A DNA stretch of 58,470 nucleotides. Origin: Chloromonas sp. AAM2. Lineage: Eukaryota; Chlorophyta; Chlorophyceae; Chlamydomonadales; Chlamydomonadaceae. The stretch is from contig QAXH01005579.1 of assembly GCA_004335635.1 (NCBI GenBank), positions 180 through 58,649 of the forward strand, read 5' to 3'. The stretch's first letter is position 1, and each line of letters begins with the position of its first letter. The position numbers and the translations under genes were made by a program. Of this stretch, positions 23,625 to 39,100 are shown piece by piece. The notes under the pieces are model-generated. The model had not been told where the DNA came from. It saw only the letters and a program-made list of their open reading frames with translations, and searched no databases.

Positions 23625-26600
23625 CTGCAGTGACCAAGAAGTGGGCCCCAAACATGACCATTGACACGTTCCTGAACTGGGGATGGGCGTTCCAGGTGAA
23701 TGGGTGGATAGACATGGGAATGCTGTAGCCTGATTAAAAAAGCACTAAGACGTACGTCGTGCAGGTTTGCTATTCAGGCATGAAGAGCCACAGCCGCAAA
23801 CGCTTGGCGGCCTGCCAACCTTGCACTTCGCCTTTGATGGCATCAAAGTCACTGCGCCACTCTGCAGATGCACGAGCAGCGTTGCTTGAAGTGATAGCAG
23901 CAAGGCTCAAAGTGACCATTCTGCTTGCCTTTCTGTTCCTCGTGCCCTTCTGTTGCTTAGCGACGGTATCCGCACAGCTTGCTAGCATTCGCGCTCGATG
24001 CCCATATGGGGGCCCATGATGTAACCCCTATACGTGAGAATTGGTATGTTCTGCGCTCAGGCTCCCGCTTGGCGTCGGTGCAAGTTCGAGCATGTGTTAC
24101 TGACCAAGGTGTTCAGGCAGAAGGACGAGCGGTTTGTCAAGCTGCTGGACGATGTGCGCACGGGGCGGAACCCACAGGTAAACAGAGCACAGGAAGTGAA
24201 ATGCAGGAGCAGAAAAGGACCACTGAACAGGATATGATTACTGACGTCCAGCTCTGAGAGGAAACGTTATGATTGTGCTTGTCGGGATTCTAAACAAGGC
24301 GCAGGTAAGAACCCATTGTACATAAGCAGCAAACAGACGTTGCTCTAGCAATTGCATGTATATCAGCGCTGTTGCAACCCAGTACCATTATATCTGATGC
24401 TCTGCAGGCTGCAATTCAGGAGCTCTATCGTGTGTGCAGCCGACCCTTGGAGGTCAAGGTGGGCGCAGAACCAGCAGTTGTGTAATGACTAAGTTGCGTG
24501 CACCTGTGTGCTCTTAATGGCGATTGAGCCGCAAGCTCATACAGCATGCAATGCAGTTCCTACCGCAACCTAGATACACAGAACTCTCCGCTGCAATGGA
24601 GCATACTGTATTGTACAGGCAGAGATGGCCTAGACTGAACGGCTAGCTGAGCGTCAAACGTCAGATGGCCATGAGTACTAAGCCAGCATCTGTGCGTGAG
24701 TGAAATCCTCCTAGGTTCCATGGCGCCAAGGGGGAATCCATGTCGACACTGAACCTTGATTAGCATAAACACACTCTGTGCTGTGCTTTTTTGCTATGCT
24801 GTCTTGACGTACTGTCCTGTGTGCTGCTTATTGCTTACAGGATGGAGTCAAGCCCACAGTTCTTTATTCCAACAACCGTAACGTGGACCAAGTCAACACA
24901 TCTGAGCTGGCCAAACTGCCAGGAGAACTCGTGGAGTGTGTGGCAGTGGACGATGTGAGTTGCGACCATATTCACAACATGATTAGTATCCTGCCACTGT
25001 ACCATGCCTGCCTAACGTCGCACTGTTTGCTCGCAGCGGCAGTACTTTTTGTGTGTCAATGCCAGGCGGTCAGTGCTCCGAATGTAACTGGCTCAAAGTC
25101 ATCCCAATTACCTTGGCCACTGGCAAATGCCAATCCTACTGTTTTGAGGAGAGTACAAGACGCTTGCCTTGCACCGCCAGCTGTGACCTGTCGGCTTCAG
25201 CATTCCCTGGCCTGGTCAGGGCCTGCCTGGTGGTCAGTGCTCGCAATGTTGCTGGCTCAGAGCGCCGGCTCAAACAATGAGTGATTGATACCACCCTTGC
25301 TTACAGCTTACAAGAGAAGACCCTTGCCTTGCACTTCTGATACCAGCTTCAACTAATAGTTCAAGCCTGCCTTGTTCTATTCCTGTCCATGATGCAGACC
25401 GTCTTGCAGACTTTCCCCTACATGTTTGACACCAGCTTTGAACTGTCAGTCCAAGCCTGCCATGTTCTGTTCCTAGCACAGTTGTGCACTGTCCAGTCTT
25501 GTCATGTTCCTTCCACAATGCAGACGGAGGTGAGTGATGAGGTGCTTGGCAGCCATGACCACAATTTGGTTGCGGAGGCGCAGCAGCGCTTGGATCGCAG
25601 CGAGTTCTTCAGGGACTGCCCAGCAGCGCCAACTACACAGCTCAAGGTTTGTGGGAGGGGGAGTGTTGCGGGAGGGGGTTGTGAGAAGAACCGAGTCAGT
25701 CGTTGGTAGCCAACAGTGCTTTGCAGCTGCAACAGGGCTGATAACCACCTGTTCACCTCGCTGCCCAATGGCAACACATCATTCATATTGTGAAGCAACC
25801 CTTTGCCCTTGATTTACCACAGGTTGGTGCTCAGGTGCTGCTGCTGCGCAATCTGGATCTGGACGGGGGTGCCTCGGGTCAGCAACTGGTCAACGGGTCA
25901 CGTGGGGTGGTGAGTGGGCACAGGAGATGCAGATGAGCCAGCCATGCACAGGGCTGGGTTTGAGTACGTGTGCTTTCCCTGAGGTAGTATTTTGCCGTCA
26001 GTTGGCTGTTGAGCTTGCTGCCGCCACTTTGAATGGTAAGTTGGCCTGCGGAAGATTTCCAAGCGCTTTCAGAAAGGGTGGTCAGCGCTCACAGCGCGCC
26101 TAGGCGGCCAGGTGCAGGGCTGGGTTTGGAGTGTCTGAGCTTTCCCAGCAGCTTTTTCATGATCCATTTGCAGTCAAGTTTTGCCGTCGTTCTGATGTGA
26201 GCTTGCTGCCGCCACATTGCTTGCGGATGGCACCGTCATGACAGGGAGTAGAACCATACTGCGCCAAACTATTGTCAGGTCACACTCAGCATTTGGAACG
26301 CACAAGTGCTCATGTATGTGCAGGCTCACACCGTAAGGCACAAATCCAACTCTTTGCGCTTTCCCACAACTCTTTCAAGGTGAAGGATGGTAGCTAGCTG
26401 GCGTGCGTGGATGACACTGTCTTGATGTGCCTGCTTGGGGTTGCCTGCAAGGTAGTGGACCTCTGGCTGCAAAGTCTCGCCGCCATGTTGCTTGTGAGCT
26501 TGCTGCCGCCACACTGTCATGGCTTTTTGCAGATTGTGCGCATGGTGACCACAACAGAGGCCGTGAAGAATTTGGAGGCGCAGCGCAAGGAGCTGGCAGC

Positions 26601-29348
26601 CAACCTGGTGGCATGGCAGGTACGATGCTGCAACATTGCACCTACTTGTAGCCACGTTTCATGTGGCCGGTTACGCAAAGCGCTCCCGATGTAAAGCGGC
26701 ACACACACACACACACACATGGTACGGGAAGGAACAGGCATGCAGGAGGGCTCGAGACATACAGGAAAGGCGGAGATAGTGACCAGAGGAGCCGATACAC
26801 AGGAGATGAAGGAAAGGCTTGTGCAAACTTTATGACTAAGAGTCAAAAGAAACTGCAAAACGAGTGCACTGGCTGTCAGTGCGATAGTGGCATGTTGAGC
26901 CTTTCCTGACCTGTGTTTTTGGCAGGTGCCTGAATGGGTGGCCGACAAAGTGCCAAGCTACTATTTCAAGGGTGAAATCAATTCCAGGACTGCGCCGGCT
27001 TTTGCCAAGACTGCCGGTCAGACCGGTGAGGGTGGCAGCAGCGGTGCAGCTGAAGCAGCAGCGGCTGGCGAAGGCGGTGCTGGCACCAGCCAGCCAGTGG
27101 AGCAGGACAGTGAGGATGCCAAGCCAGGCGCACCGGAGCCAGCACCGGGTAATCTGGCTAGAAAGCAAGCGGCAGCAGCGCAGTGGGCTCAGGATACCAC
27201 CAAAGCGACGAACAGGTTGATTGAGAATCTGAGGCAGGCAGAGGCGTACCGATCGTGGCATGGGGCACACGTGCCTGTGGTGCGGTTTCTCAATGGGGCT
27301 GAGCTGGAAATCGGCCCCGCACTGTTCACGGCCACTGTGCCGCGGGCTGGGCAATGCAAGCGCCATCAGGTACAGACTGGCAATATCGCATGTCAGGCAA
27401 ACTGCATGGATATCAGCGTGACTGCATCGCATCTGTGGATGTCACACCCTTGCAATCTGGGTGCTGCAAACCTGCCCACACAGCCGTTTGACCTTGGCAA
27501 ACTATGCTCCGGTTGTTTGTCTTATCTGCTGTTGCCTAATGTTATTTTTTGTCGACCTGCATTGAATTGCGGCCAGCATGGCTCTCACAGCCAATTGTAC
27601 TGCATTGTGGGTTTACTGCTGAATCCAACAGCTGGCACGTCAGCAGTAAACGGTGTGTCGTCGAGTTGCACAGACCTACCACGCCACAAAAGAGATGTTT
27701 GTCAGTTCTGGGACAACTGTACGGGTCATGTAGTGACTGTTTGTGTGTCCTGCATCTGCCCTCCATGCAGGTGCCTCTGAAGCTGGCATGGGCTCTGACC
27801 ATTCACAAGAGCCAAGGCCTGACCCTGGACTTCATGCAGGTAGGTAAAGGGGTGGTCCTGGGGACTGGTCAAAGGGCACTAGGTTGCATTGGCTGCCCAC
27901 AGGTCCAACTCGCCGTGATGCAGTCTAGAGTCCTCATACTGCTGCCCACTCTGGGCTACACGTGCCTGTTGCGGCTGCATGCTCCAACTACTCTGCACTA
28001 TGGACCCATATGCTATACTACGCACAGGTATCTCTTGCGGGCATCTTTGAGCGCGGTCAAGCATATGTGGCGCTGTCACGAGCCCGCTGCCTGGAGGGGC
28101 TACAGATCATTGACTTGAACTTGAATTGTGTCAAAACAGACCCTGAAGTGGCGAGATTTTATCAGGTGTGTGCGGCAGAGGTCTGCAGAGGTCCAGTCTG
28201 TCGTCTGCACTGTGCCACAATTCAAAGTTTTACCAGGTATGAAAAGGTCTGCTGAGGTGTGAGCGACAGAGCCCTATCCATTGACACGTCGCAGTGCCCT
28301 GGGATCAGTAAACATGCCCAGACAGGAGTGCTGTATATCGGATTGCAGTTGCCATCGGTCCTCCTTGTGCCCTGGCTTGCTGATGCACAATCTGCCGTCA
28401 AACAGTGCTCGACCAGACGTGCAGTGAATTGAAGTGCAGATCCTGCTTGTGCTCTGGCTTGCTGCCGTACAGGGACTGGCCAGGTAGCTGCTAAGACTAA
28501 CACATGGTGTGCTTGTGATGCCTGCTCATCTGCAGGCGATGTCTCAGGGTGAAGTGGAGCACTACCTTGAAACCAGTAACGCGTGGGATGCACACATGAC
28601 GATGCGTAGAACAACCAATGGCCAGTCGGGTTCAAGCCAGTCTAGTGAGTGGGCCTGTGGCACAACAACAACTTTGCCGACAACTATAGGCATCCAGTTA
28701 TCGTTCCTGTATGCCTATGCAGCATGCGCTACAGCTCAGGTCACATTGCCATACGCAAATTAAGTGTCCTGCTGTGAGCACATTGTCTGGTCATGTATCA
28801 TGCCGTTGCTCATCAAACGTGCATACACTGCCATCACATGTTGCAGGTCAGTTTGCCACACCCGGACCGCAGGGCTGGCAGAATCGCTACACAAACAGCA
28901 CGCCCAGCCAAGGGCAGTACGGCAGCCAAGGGCCGTCAGCGGGCGGATGGTCAGGCAACAAGAGAACACGGGAAAATGATAAGTGCTACAAGTGTGGTGG
29001 TACAGGTACGCTTTGCTATTCTGCAGATGTTTCCCCAATTTCTTGTCCAATCTGCTCATTGATAAGTTCCAGCAGCAGCTGCAGCATCCTTAGCTCGTGT
29101 TGTTTTGTTTCAGCGGGTTAGGTCTCGGTGCCCCCGTCACACTGATGCACAGGGCCGCTGGTGCGCCTGCAGCGCGTGCTCCGGCACAACTCTTTGAACG
29201 GACGTAAGGATTGATTGACGCCAGACCCAGTCACTACTCCACTGGCTGGCTGTATTGCCCACAGTATACACCTTGATGCCCACCTTGATGCATGCTAATC
29301 ACTGCAGGTCACTGGTCGTCTGACTGCCCAAAGGGCAAGCGTCGATGA
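20474..29348 (+). CDS. PIF1-family DNA helicase with C-terminal CCHC zinc knuckle
   Basis: Nineteen exons: 20474-20683, 21348-21444, 21685-21768, 22291-22349, 22653-22691, 23054-23198, 23631-23695, 24061-24177, 24408-24458, 24841-24954, 25524-25646, 25823-25909, 26533-26619, 26926-27369, 27771-27839, 28028-28165, 28536-28644, 28847-29005 and 29308-29348. They sum to 2238 nt, 745 residues, phases consistent. SF1B motifs occur in order: Walker A GNAGTGKS (87-94), SATTGIAATHVQG, Walker B VIDETSM (166-172), VCGDFFQLPP, AWALTIHKSQGLTL and YVALSRARCLEGL. A Gly/Ala-rich insert sits near residues 460-500. The C-terminus CYKCGGTGHWSSDC is a C-x2-C-x4-H-x4-C zinc knuckle (C726, C729, H734, C739). The first intron begins with GC. 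PIF1 enzymes unwind 5' to 3' at G-quadruplexes, telomeres and organelle DNA; the compartment here is not evident. The separation into many short exons argues against a Helitron origin. Confidence 0.92.
23579..23623 (+). repeat. (GT)n microsatellite abutting a 3' splice site
   Basis: About 22 GT units end 7 nt before the exon that starts at 23631; only GGCTGCAG-type sequence separates them. The tract occupies the place of the polypyrimidine tract in the helicase intron. Confidence 0.95.
23944..24030. repeat. Dispersed repeat, copy 2 of 3, inside helicase intron
   Basis: Second copy of the family also seen at 19486-19590. It ends about 30 nt before the acceptor of the helicase exon that starts at 24061. 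Confidence 0.55.
26011..26512 (+). repeat. Triplicated segment in a helicase intron
   Basis: GAGCTTGCTGCCGCCAC occurs at 26011, 26199 and 26496. Flanking words such as TTTTGCCGTC and GGCTGGGTTTG recur around the first two copies. The last copy lies 20 nt before the real TTTTTGCAG acceptor at 26532. The intron has grown by internal duplication. Confidence 0.75.
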
Positions 29349-30479
29349 GAACATGCCAACTGACCATGCATGTTGAAGACCGTGTTGGGGTCAATGATGG
29401 CTGGAGCAGTGGTACAAGTGGGGGGCACTTAGCAGGGGGCAGGAAGCCAGAGTGTCGCATGTGGCAGCAGGTGCCCATGTATCTTGCTCCGGTTGAGCTG
29501 CTGCTAATGTGCTGTGGACCTGCAAAACTGCCTTCCAAGTTGACGTTGAATTGAGAAGTCTTATTTGCATGTTTCGCATGCTTTGGCATTGTTGTGTTGG
29601 TGGGACTTGTGGCTTTGAGTCACCAACAGAGCGGGTGTTGCTTGTAGTTGCTTGTAGTAGAATCTGAAGGTTAGTCGCATACTGCATTTTGTGAACCATG
29701 TGCATGTGTATCACAAAAAAAGAAATTTGCCAGTTCTGGGACAATTTGACACGTTTGTGTGGTGAGGCGTGTCTGTGACTGGAAGTGACGAGTTATGTTG
29801 ATACCGTGTGCTTTCATTGAGTGAGTCACCACTGAAGTGTGTGTGTTGGTCCACAACGGGAATGGACACACACTGTTGGTAAACGGTGTAGTGTTACTTC
29901 TACTTCTGGGATAGTAGACGATGCGCTGCTGCCAGTACTAGGACAGAGGCTGGGTGTGTGGGTCAGAGAAAGTCTTGAGCCATTGTCATGTTGCACTGAG
30001 GACAGCTCTGCCAACTCTTCCAGTACAGGTGTAATACGACTCAGACGGTGGGATCCATGGTCAATGCTTGGTGGTCAACCTTTACTCAAACCTGGTCCAA
30101 ACAACTCAAGGAGCGATGGCCTTCTCGTCGTGATGTCACTCCTGACATCCAGTGAATCCAAAAGATCATCCATGCCAGTGTCTGAAAGGTCTCAATCGTT
30201 ACACCGTTCTATGATGGCATGTTTGCCAGCGCCATCGGTGTGAGGGCAAACTCAAGTCAAGCTACTGTTCCAGAAAGAAAGACAGTGCCAGTCCAGTGGC
30301 TTATGCAGCAGGTTCTGATGGGCTACCTTAGTCATTGGCATACCCCAGGACCCAGCTGTCCCCTAAATGAACAGGCAGAACTGCCAAAGCAAAAATGGGG
30401 TCTAGCAGCACTGAATAGCAGCTGTGGCTCTGTCTGTTTGTCGAGTGTACGGATGTGTCAAAAATCCAGTGCTAGGTAT
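29349..30479. other. Intergenic region between convergent helicase and PETN genes
   Basis: Contains both 3' flanks, a copy of the TTTGCCAGTTCTGGGACA motif near 29725-29742, and a minus-strand open stretch with one in-frame stop (about 30175 to 29880) that reads like decayed coding sequence (MDDLLDSLDVRSDI, later PVLEELAELSSVQHD). No intact gene is supported. Confidence 0.4.
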
Positions 30480-31549
30480 CTAAAGGCCGGAGCGTCCCCA
30501 GACGACCAGAGACAAGGAGAAGCTGAACATGACGCATGTCGCAGCCCAGCCGATCTGGACAATGAGGGGCTCACCCTGCAATGCAGGGCATATGGTAGTG
30601 CGCGTCAAGGCCCACACGAACATGCACACGTGTGGCCATGTGAAAGTATGCAGCATGACCACGAATGGCCAGCACGGGCTTCCATGGCCATACAAAACAG
30701 CACTTCGATTGCAAATTCCTCTGTGTAGCTGCCACACATGAATGACAGTCGCACGACATGCCGACGACATACGCTGAAGGCGTGCGTGCAAGGCATGCAT
30801 GATTGGCTGTCAGTTGGACTGGCACAACCTCCATGCATGAAGCACACTGCGTATAGAGCGAATGGAGAAGCCTAGAATAGCCACCATCGCCGTGGTATCC
30901 CTGCAGAGGGTATGTAGCTTTTGAGTGTCTCATGTGCCTCACCTCAGCAACCATCATGACCTCCTGTGCAGCCTGTGCAGCGGGGGCCACGGCCAGCGCA
31001 ATGCTGGTCAAGGCTGCCACGGCAGCAGCCTGCGGCCACAGAGTTGCAACAGGTCTGGTGTGGCACCTGTACTGCAATTTTTGCCACCAAAGATGCAGAG
31101 GACCGCGCGAGTGCAGACGACGGCGTGCGAAAATGTATGTGTTTGTCTGGGCGAGTGTGCTGCTCAAGCGTGGAGAGGGCTGCCTTGCATGAGCTTGAAA
31201 GCTCATCATCGGGGATAAGCCTACAACGGCCCAGTCCGTGATATTGAGCATTCCTCTGATATTCGATCACGGCTCAATCACACGGGTATCTCTCCACGGT
31301 AACAGTGAGCACATTGCTGAGCTGCGCCTCAATCCGTGCAGCTGAGGTCCAGCTGAAAGTTCCCGTAAGCGCAGTTTTCCGCATGCTTTATCCCCATGCT
31401 AATCCTCAGCAATGTACCTTCTCGGTCTGCTGAGCGGCAGCGCGCACCACCACAGCGCGGCGCGCCAATGTTGGGCGCAGGGCTGGCCTGGCCGCCTGCT
31501 GGCGGGAGGCAATGACGCTGGAGGTGGCACGGGTTGCGATGGCGGCCAT
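30480..31549 (-). CDS. PETN: Cytochrome b6f complex subunit PetN, nuclear-encoded precursor
   Basis: Three exons on the minus strand, 31549-31418, 31029-30943 and 30575-30480 (132, 87 and 96 nt), give 104 residues with both introns in phase 0. Exon 1 ([20 protein letters not shown] onward) is an Arg/Ala/Ser-rich, acid-poor plastid transit peptide. Exon 2 ([18 protein letters not shown]) is a hydrophobic stretch ending in small residues, like a thylakoid-transfer segment. Exon 3 encodes [16 protein letters not shown] and then [15 protein letters not shown], the characteristic single membrane helix and C-terminus of PetN, a 29-31 residue subunit at the edge of the b6f dimer. In land plants petN is a plastid gene; a nuclear copy is the chlorophyte condition. 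The family motif [12 protein letters not shown] makes the identification firm. The start ATG lies 294 bp downstream of the DnaJ stop codon, on the same strand. Confidence 0.95.
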
Positions 31550-31842
31550 TTTACAAATAATGTTGAACAAGGGTAGCGGGCAAGGCTGTGCGGCTTGCTC
31601 AAATTGCTCCAAGTGGACCAGTGATGAAAAAGTGAGAATGAGATGAGGCCAGGTGAACGCTCCTTACCGACGTCGCAACACGTGGCGGACAGTTCATGAC
31701 CTATTTCTGCTTACAGTGCGTGAGCTCAGACACCCTGAGGGTGCGAGGACTCAATCCGGGAAAAGTGCCTTGCTTTCATCTCATGCAGACACGCCAACCC
31801 TAGCTGTCTCATGCTCGAAGAAATGAATGACTATTCCAAAGC

Positions 31843-35875
<4,033 letters not shown>

Positions 35876-36161
35876 TGCTTCGCGCTTTGTTCAGGCTGGA
35901 TTGAGGCCAGAGCAGTGTTTAGTAGGTGCAGCAGCTGTATACGAGGTCTGATGCGAGGGTTGCGGCAAAAAGAGCAAGCCGCCCGCCTGAACCTTCCACT
36001 AGCGTGCTGCAAGCTCAATAGCAATCCCGACACTTGTTACAATCTTGACTTCGCATACACTCTCAATCGTGATTGCCACTCATGCGGCACATCAAAGAAA
36101 GTCCGAGAAGGAATTCCGGCAGTTGCGACTCAAACGGCAGGTGGTTACAGAAGTTGATCAA

Positions 36162-39100
36162 TCATTTCCTCCTGCCCTTGGACTGCTTGCGGTTCATGTC
36201 CGCTGCTGCAGCTCCAGCTGATTGTCCTAACGGGCTGGCTGCAGAAGCGTCCGCTGGAGTAAGAGGAGTCCCAAAGGCACCTGCGCAATGACATGACAGC
36301 TGGGGCTCGCTGCATGTGCATGGCTATCTCACAGGCTGTGTACTGCACAGGACATGCTTTCATTCTCATATTCTTGGATCTACGAACATAATCTACTGCT
36401 GCACATGCAAGACTCCAAATGAATGAACATCAACTCCAACAACTTAGAGGACTGAATGCGAACTCTACACTGCATGGCGATAACGACTGACTGCACACAG
36501 CATGCGCTCATCGTTCCGGAGCATTGAGTCTGGTCTACTGCTAGTTTCCAAAAATCAACGGTGTGCCTACTGCGTGTAGATGCCGATGACGACTCACCCG
36601 GTGTTGGCATGCCACCCGGCCCATGCGCTGTACCGCTATGCAGAGGATGACCGGCTCCATGTCCCTGTGCCATGCTGTGGTGGGGGTAGCTTGCGTTACT
36701 GGCAGGAGGAATGACCACCGGGCGTTGGGATGCCGCTGACAAGTGCTGATGGCGGCGAGAGTCTGCAAAAGGGTTTGTCATGTCCCCCGCTGACTGTCGC
36801 TGCGCCAGGAATGCTGTCTTGGAACGTTCAACCTGCATGTCAAATCACAACTTCATCTGAGCAAGACGAAGCGATACATGCATTGCACAGTTATTGACAG
36901 CCAGCTGCGAACTCGCTGACTTAACCAGCCATGCAGTCCACCACGTTGATGCCGCAGCTGCATTTCCTACCAATTACAGCCACAACACAACAGCATCAAG
37001 TCACCCACTAACAACAAGACAAACGCTTGACCTGATCACTGTGCCTGAATAGCAGACACGTAGCCACACAGCCCAGCGGCTCCCTGCGTGATTGTAATTG
37101 CATCAGTCTCCAAACAGAGCTGAGTTTCATGTGCGTCCATGCAGTCTCAGGTGTATAAGCCATGCTTGCCTGGCACTTGACATCTCGACTAAAAGCCAGT
37201 TAGTCAGGTTGAGTGTGTCTTTATACTGCCAACAGGTCCAAAATCTGGGTTTGGCACTGCGGAACCATCAGCAACGCATACGGTCGGGTCCCATGTGTAT
37301 CCATGCGGTCTTTCATGCACCCACCTGGTTGTGTAGCTGCTCGAGCTGCGCTGCCACATGCACGAAATAGTCATGCATGTGCGAGATGACAGCGGGCAGT
37401 GTGGTGGCCAGGGGTAGGTCGCTGCCACCGTCCATGGCGTAGGCATGCATGCCCAGGGGAAGGGCAGCCTCAAGCTCACACACCACCTGCCTGCACGCAC
37501 ACAGTGCAGCAGAATAGAACGAATCGTTGATCATGGTGTGCAGTTTGCCACACATGTGGAGAGTGCACACAACCACAAGCGCATGACTGCGATGATAAGC
37601 AATGCAATGCATACTGAGTTATGACAGCAACTAGCTGACAGAGTTGTTTGTTTGATTTCACTTTCCACTTAGTATGTGCTACCAGTGAGCTTTCATGGCT
37701 TAATCATTGTCAGGCGCGCAATTCTTGGAAATATTATGCCTAGCTGCAGTACCGTGGGTTCATCCATGAGAAGCCATGTACCGTTGATGGTGTTGAATTA
37801 GTATGCCTCACACCCCACATTCCATATTCATGCAACCAATCCCTGACGCTTTGCCGACAATTCAGACCTGACGTCAAAAGCGCGTTAAACAACGCACAGG
37901 TGCAACAGAGTCTGACAACTAACGCTACCCTGTACGAGTCCAACACGTCCATGAACCCATCATTGTTTGTGAAGTCAGGGATGCACGTGATCATAGATTG
38001 TTGTCAAATCCTGAAAAAAATTGTAATACGAAACTTTCAAATCTATTGGTTTCAGAGATTTGAAAACCCCAGCGCAGCAACACCAACAACAACCTCCTAA
38101 CGCCAACCTGTACGAGTCCAGTGCATCCATGAACCCTTGCACTGCCAGCTCCAGGTACGGGTTGGGCAGCACCACAGGCGCACTCAGCAGCTCCTGAACC
38201 TGGGGAGGCACCAGCTGACCTGAGGGTAGGACAGGGCATGGGACAGCAAGTCAGTCAGAACTTGCTTGGCTTGCAGTGTGATTGCTCACAACGAACTTGT
38301 CTAACAACAAACGTTGCATGACAAGTGTCAGACCAGAATCTGCATGGAGTTTGCATTTTACATGTTTGTTGCAAATCAATCAACAGATGCCGGACCATTC
38401 AGGTGCATGACAGATTTGCTCCCATGAACGGGTATGTCAAAGCGTCGACGAATGGGCAGCTGGGTTGGATCTGCAGTGCAGCATACGGCCTGCCTGAGAA
38501 GAGAATAATAGCAAGCCCAAGCTCTTAGCCTGTAGTTGAGTGCATGGATGCACACATTTCCATGGCTGATTAAAGCGTTGACGGTTGGAGATTGTCAACG
38601 AGCTGGTCCTGCCCACCCACCCCTGTACTGTTGAGGTGCTTCCCGCCACAGCTTGGCCCGCTGAAACGTGCGAATGGCACTCTCTGTGCAGCGAAGCAGC
38701 CGCATCACTTTCTGCAGCGCAAGGAGGCGAGGCTTCTCAATGGGACGAGAGGCTTCAAGTCCAACCACATAACTCAACTTGTGCCCAGCACCAGTTGCCC
38801 TGCGGTCAAACAAACCCTCACCTCCCGGAAATCTGCCAGTGCCTCGTCATCTGCCTTGATTGCGTTGCCCAGGCCCAGCAGCGCTCGCTTCAGGTGGTTG
38901 GTGTCCTCCTCCATGCTCTGAGAACACAGGGAAAACCACATGCAAGGTCACCATTGCCCATCATTGGTCATCAACGCGGTAAAGCAGTGAGTGCTCATAC
39001 TGTGGTGCAGGTAGCTGGACAAGGAAAAGCTCTTGCAAGTTCAGTAACTGTGCACATCCTGTAGTTCCATCCTGATGCGATGCCAGACGCACTGGCAGTA

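Noticed and set aside
20474..29348. Helitron origin of the PIF1 helicase
   Set aside because: No Rep/HUH domain precedes the helicase, the gene has 18 introns, and no Helitron ends are visible.
30032..30043. TAATACGACTCA, the first 12 bases of a T7 promoter
   Set aside because: The next bases (GACGG) do not match the CTATAG initiation part, and nothing around it suggests vector sequence. Chance match.
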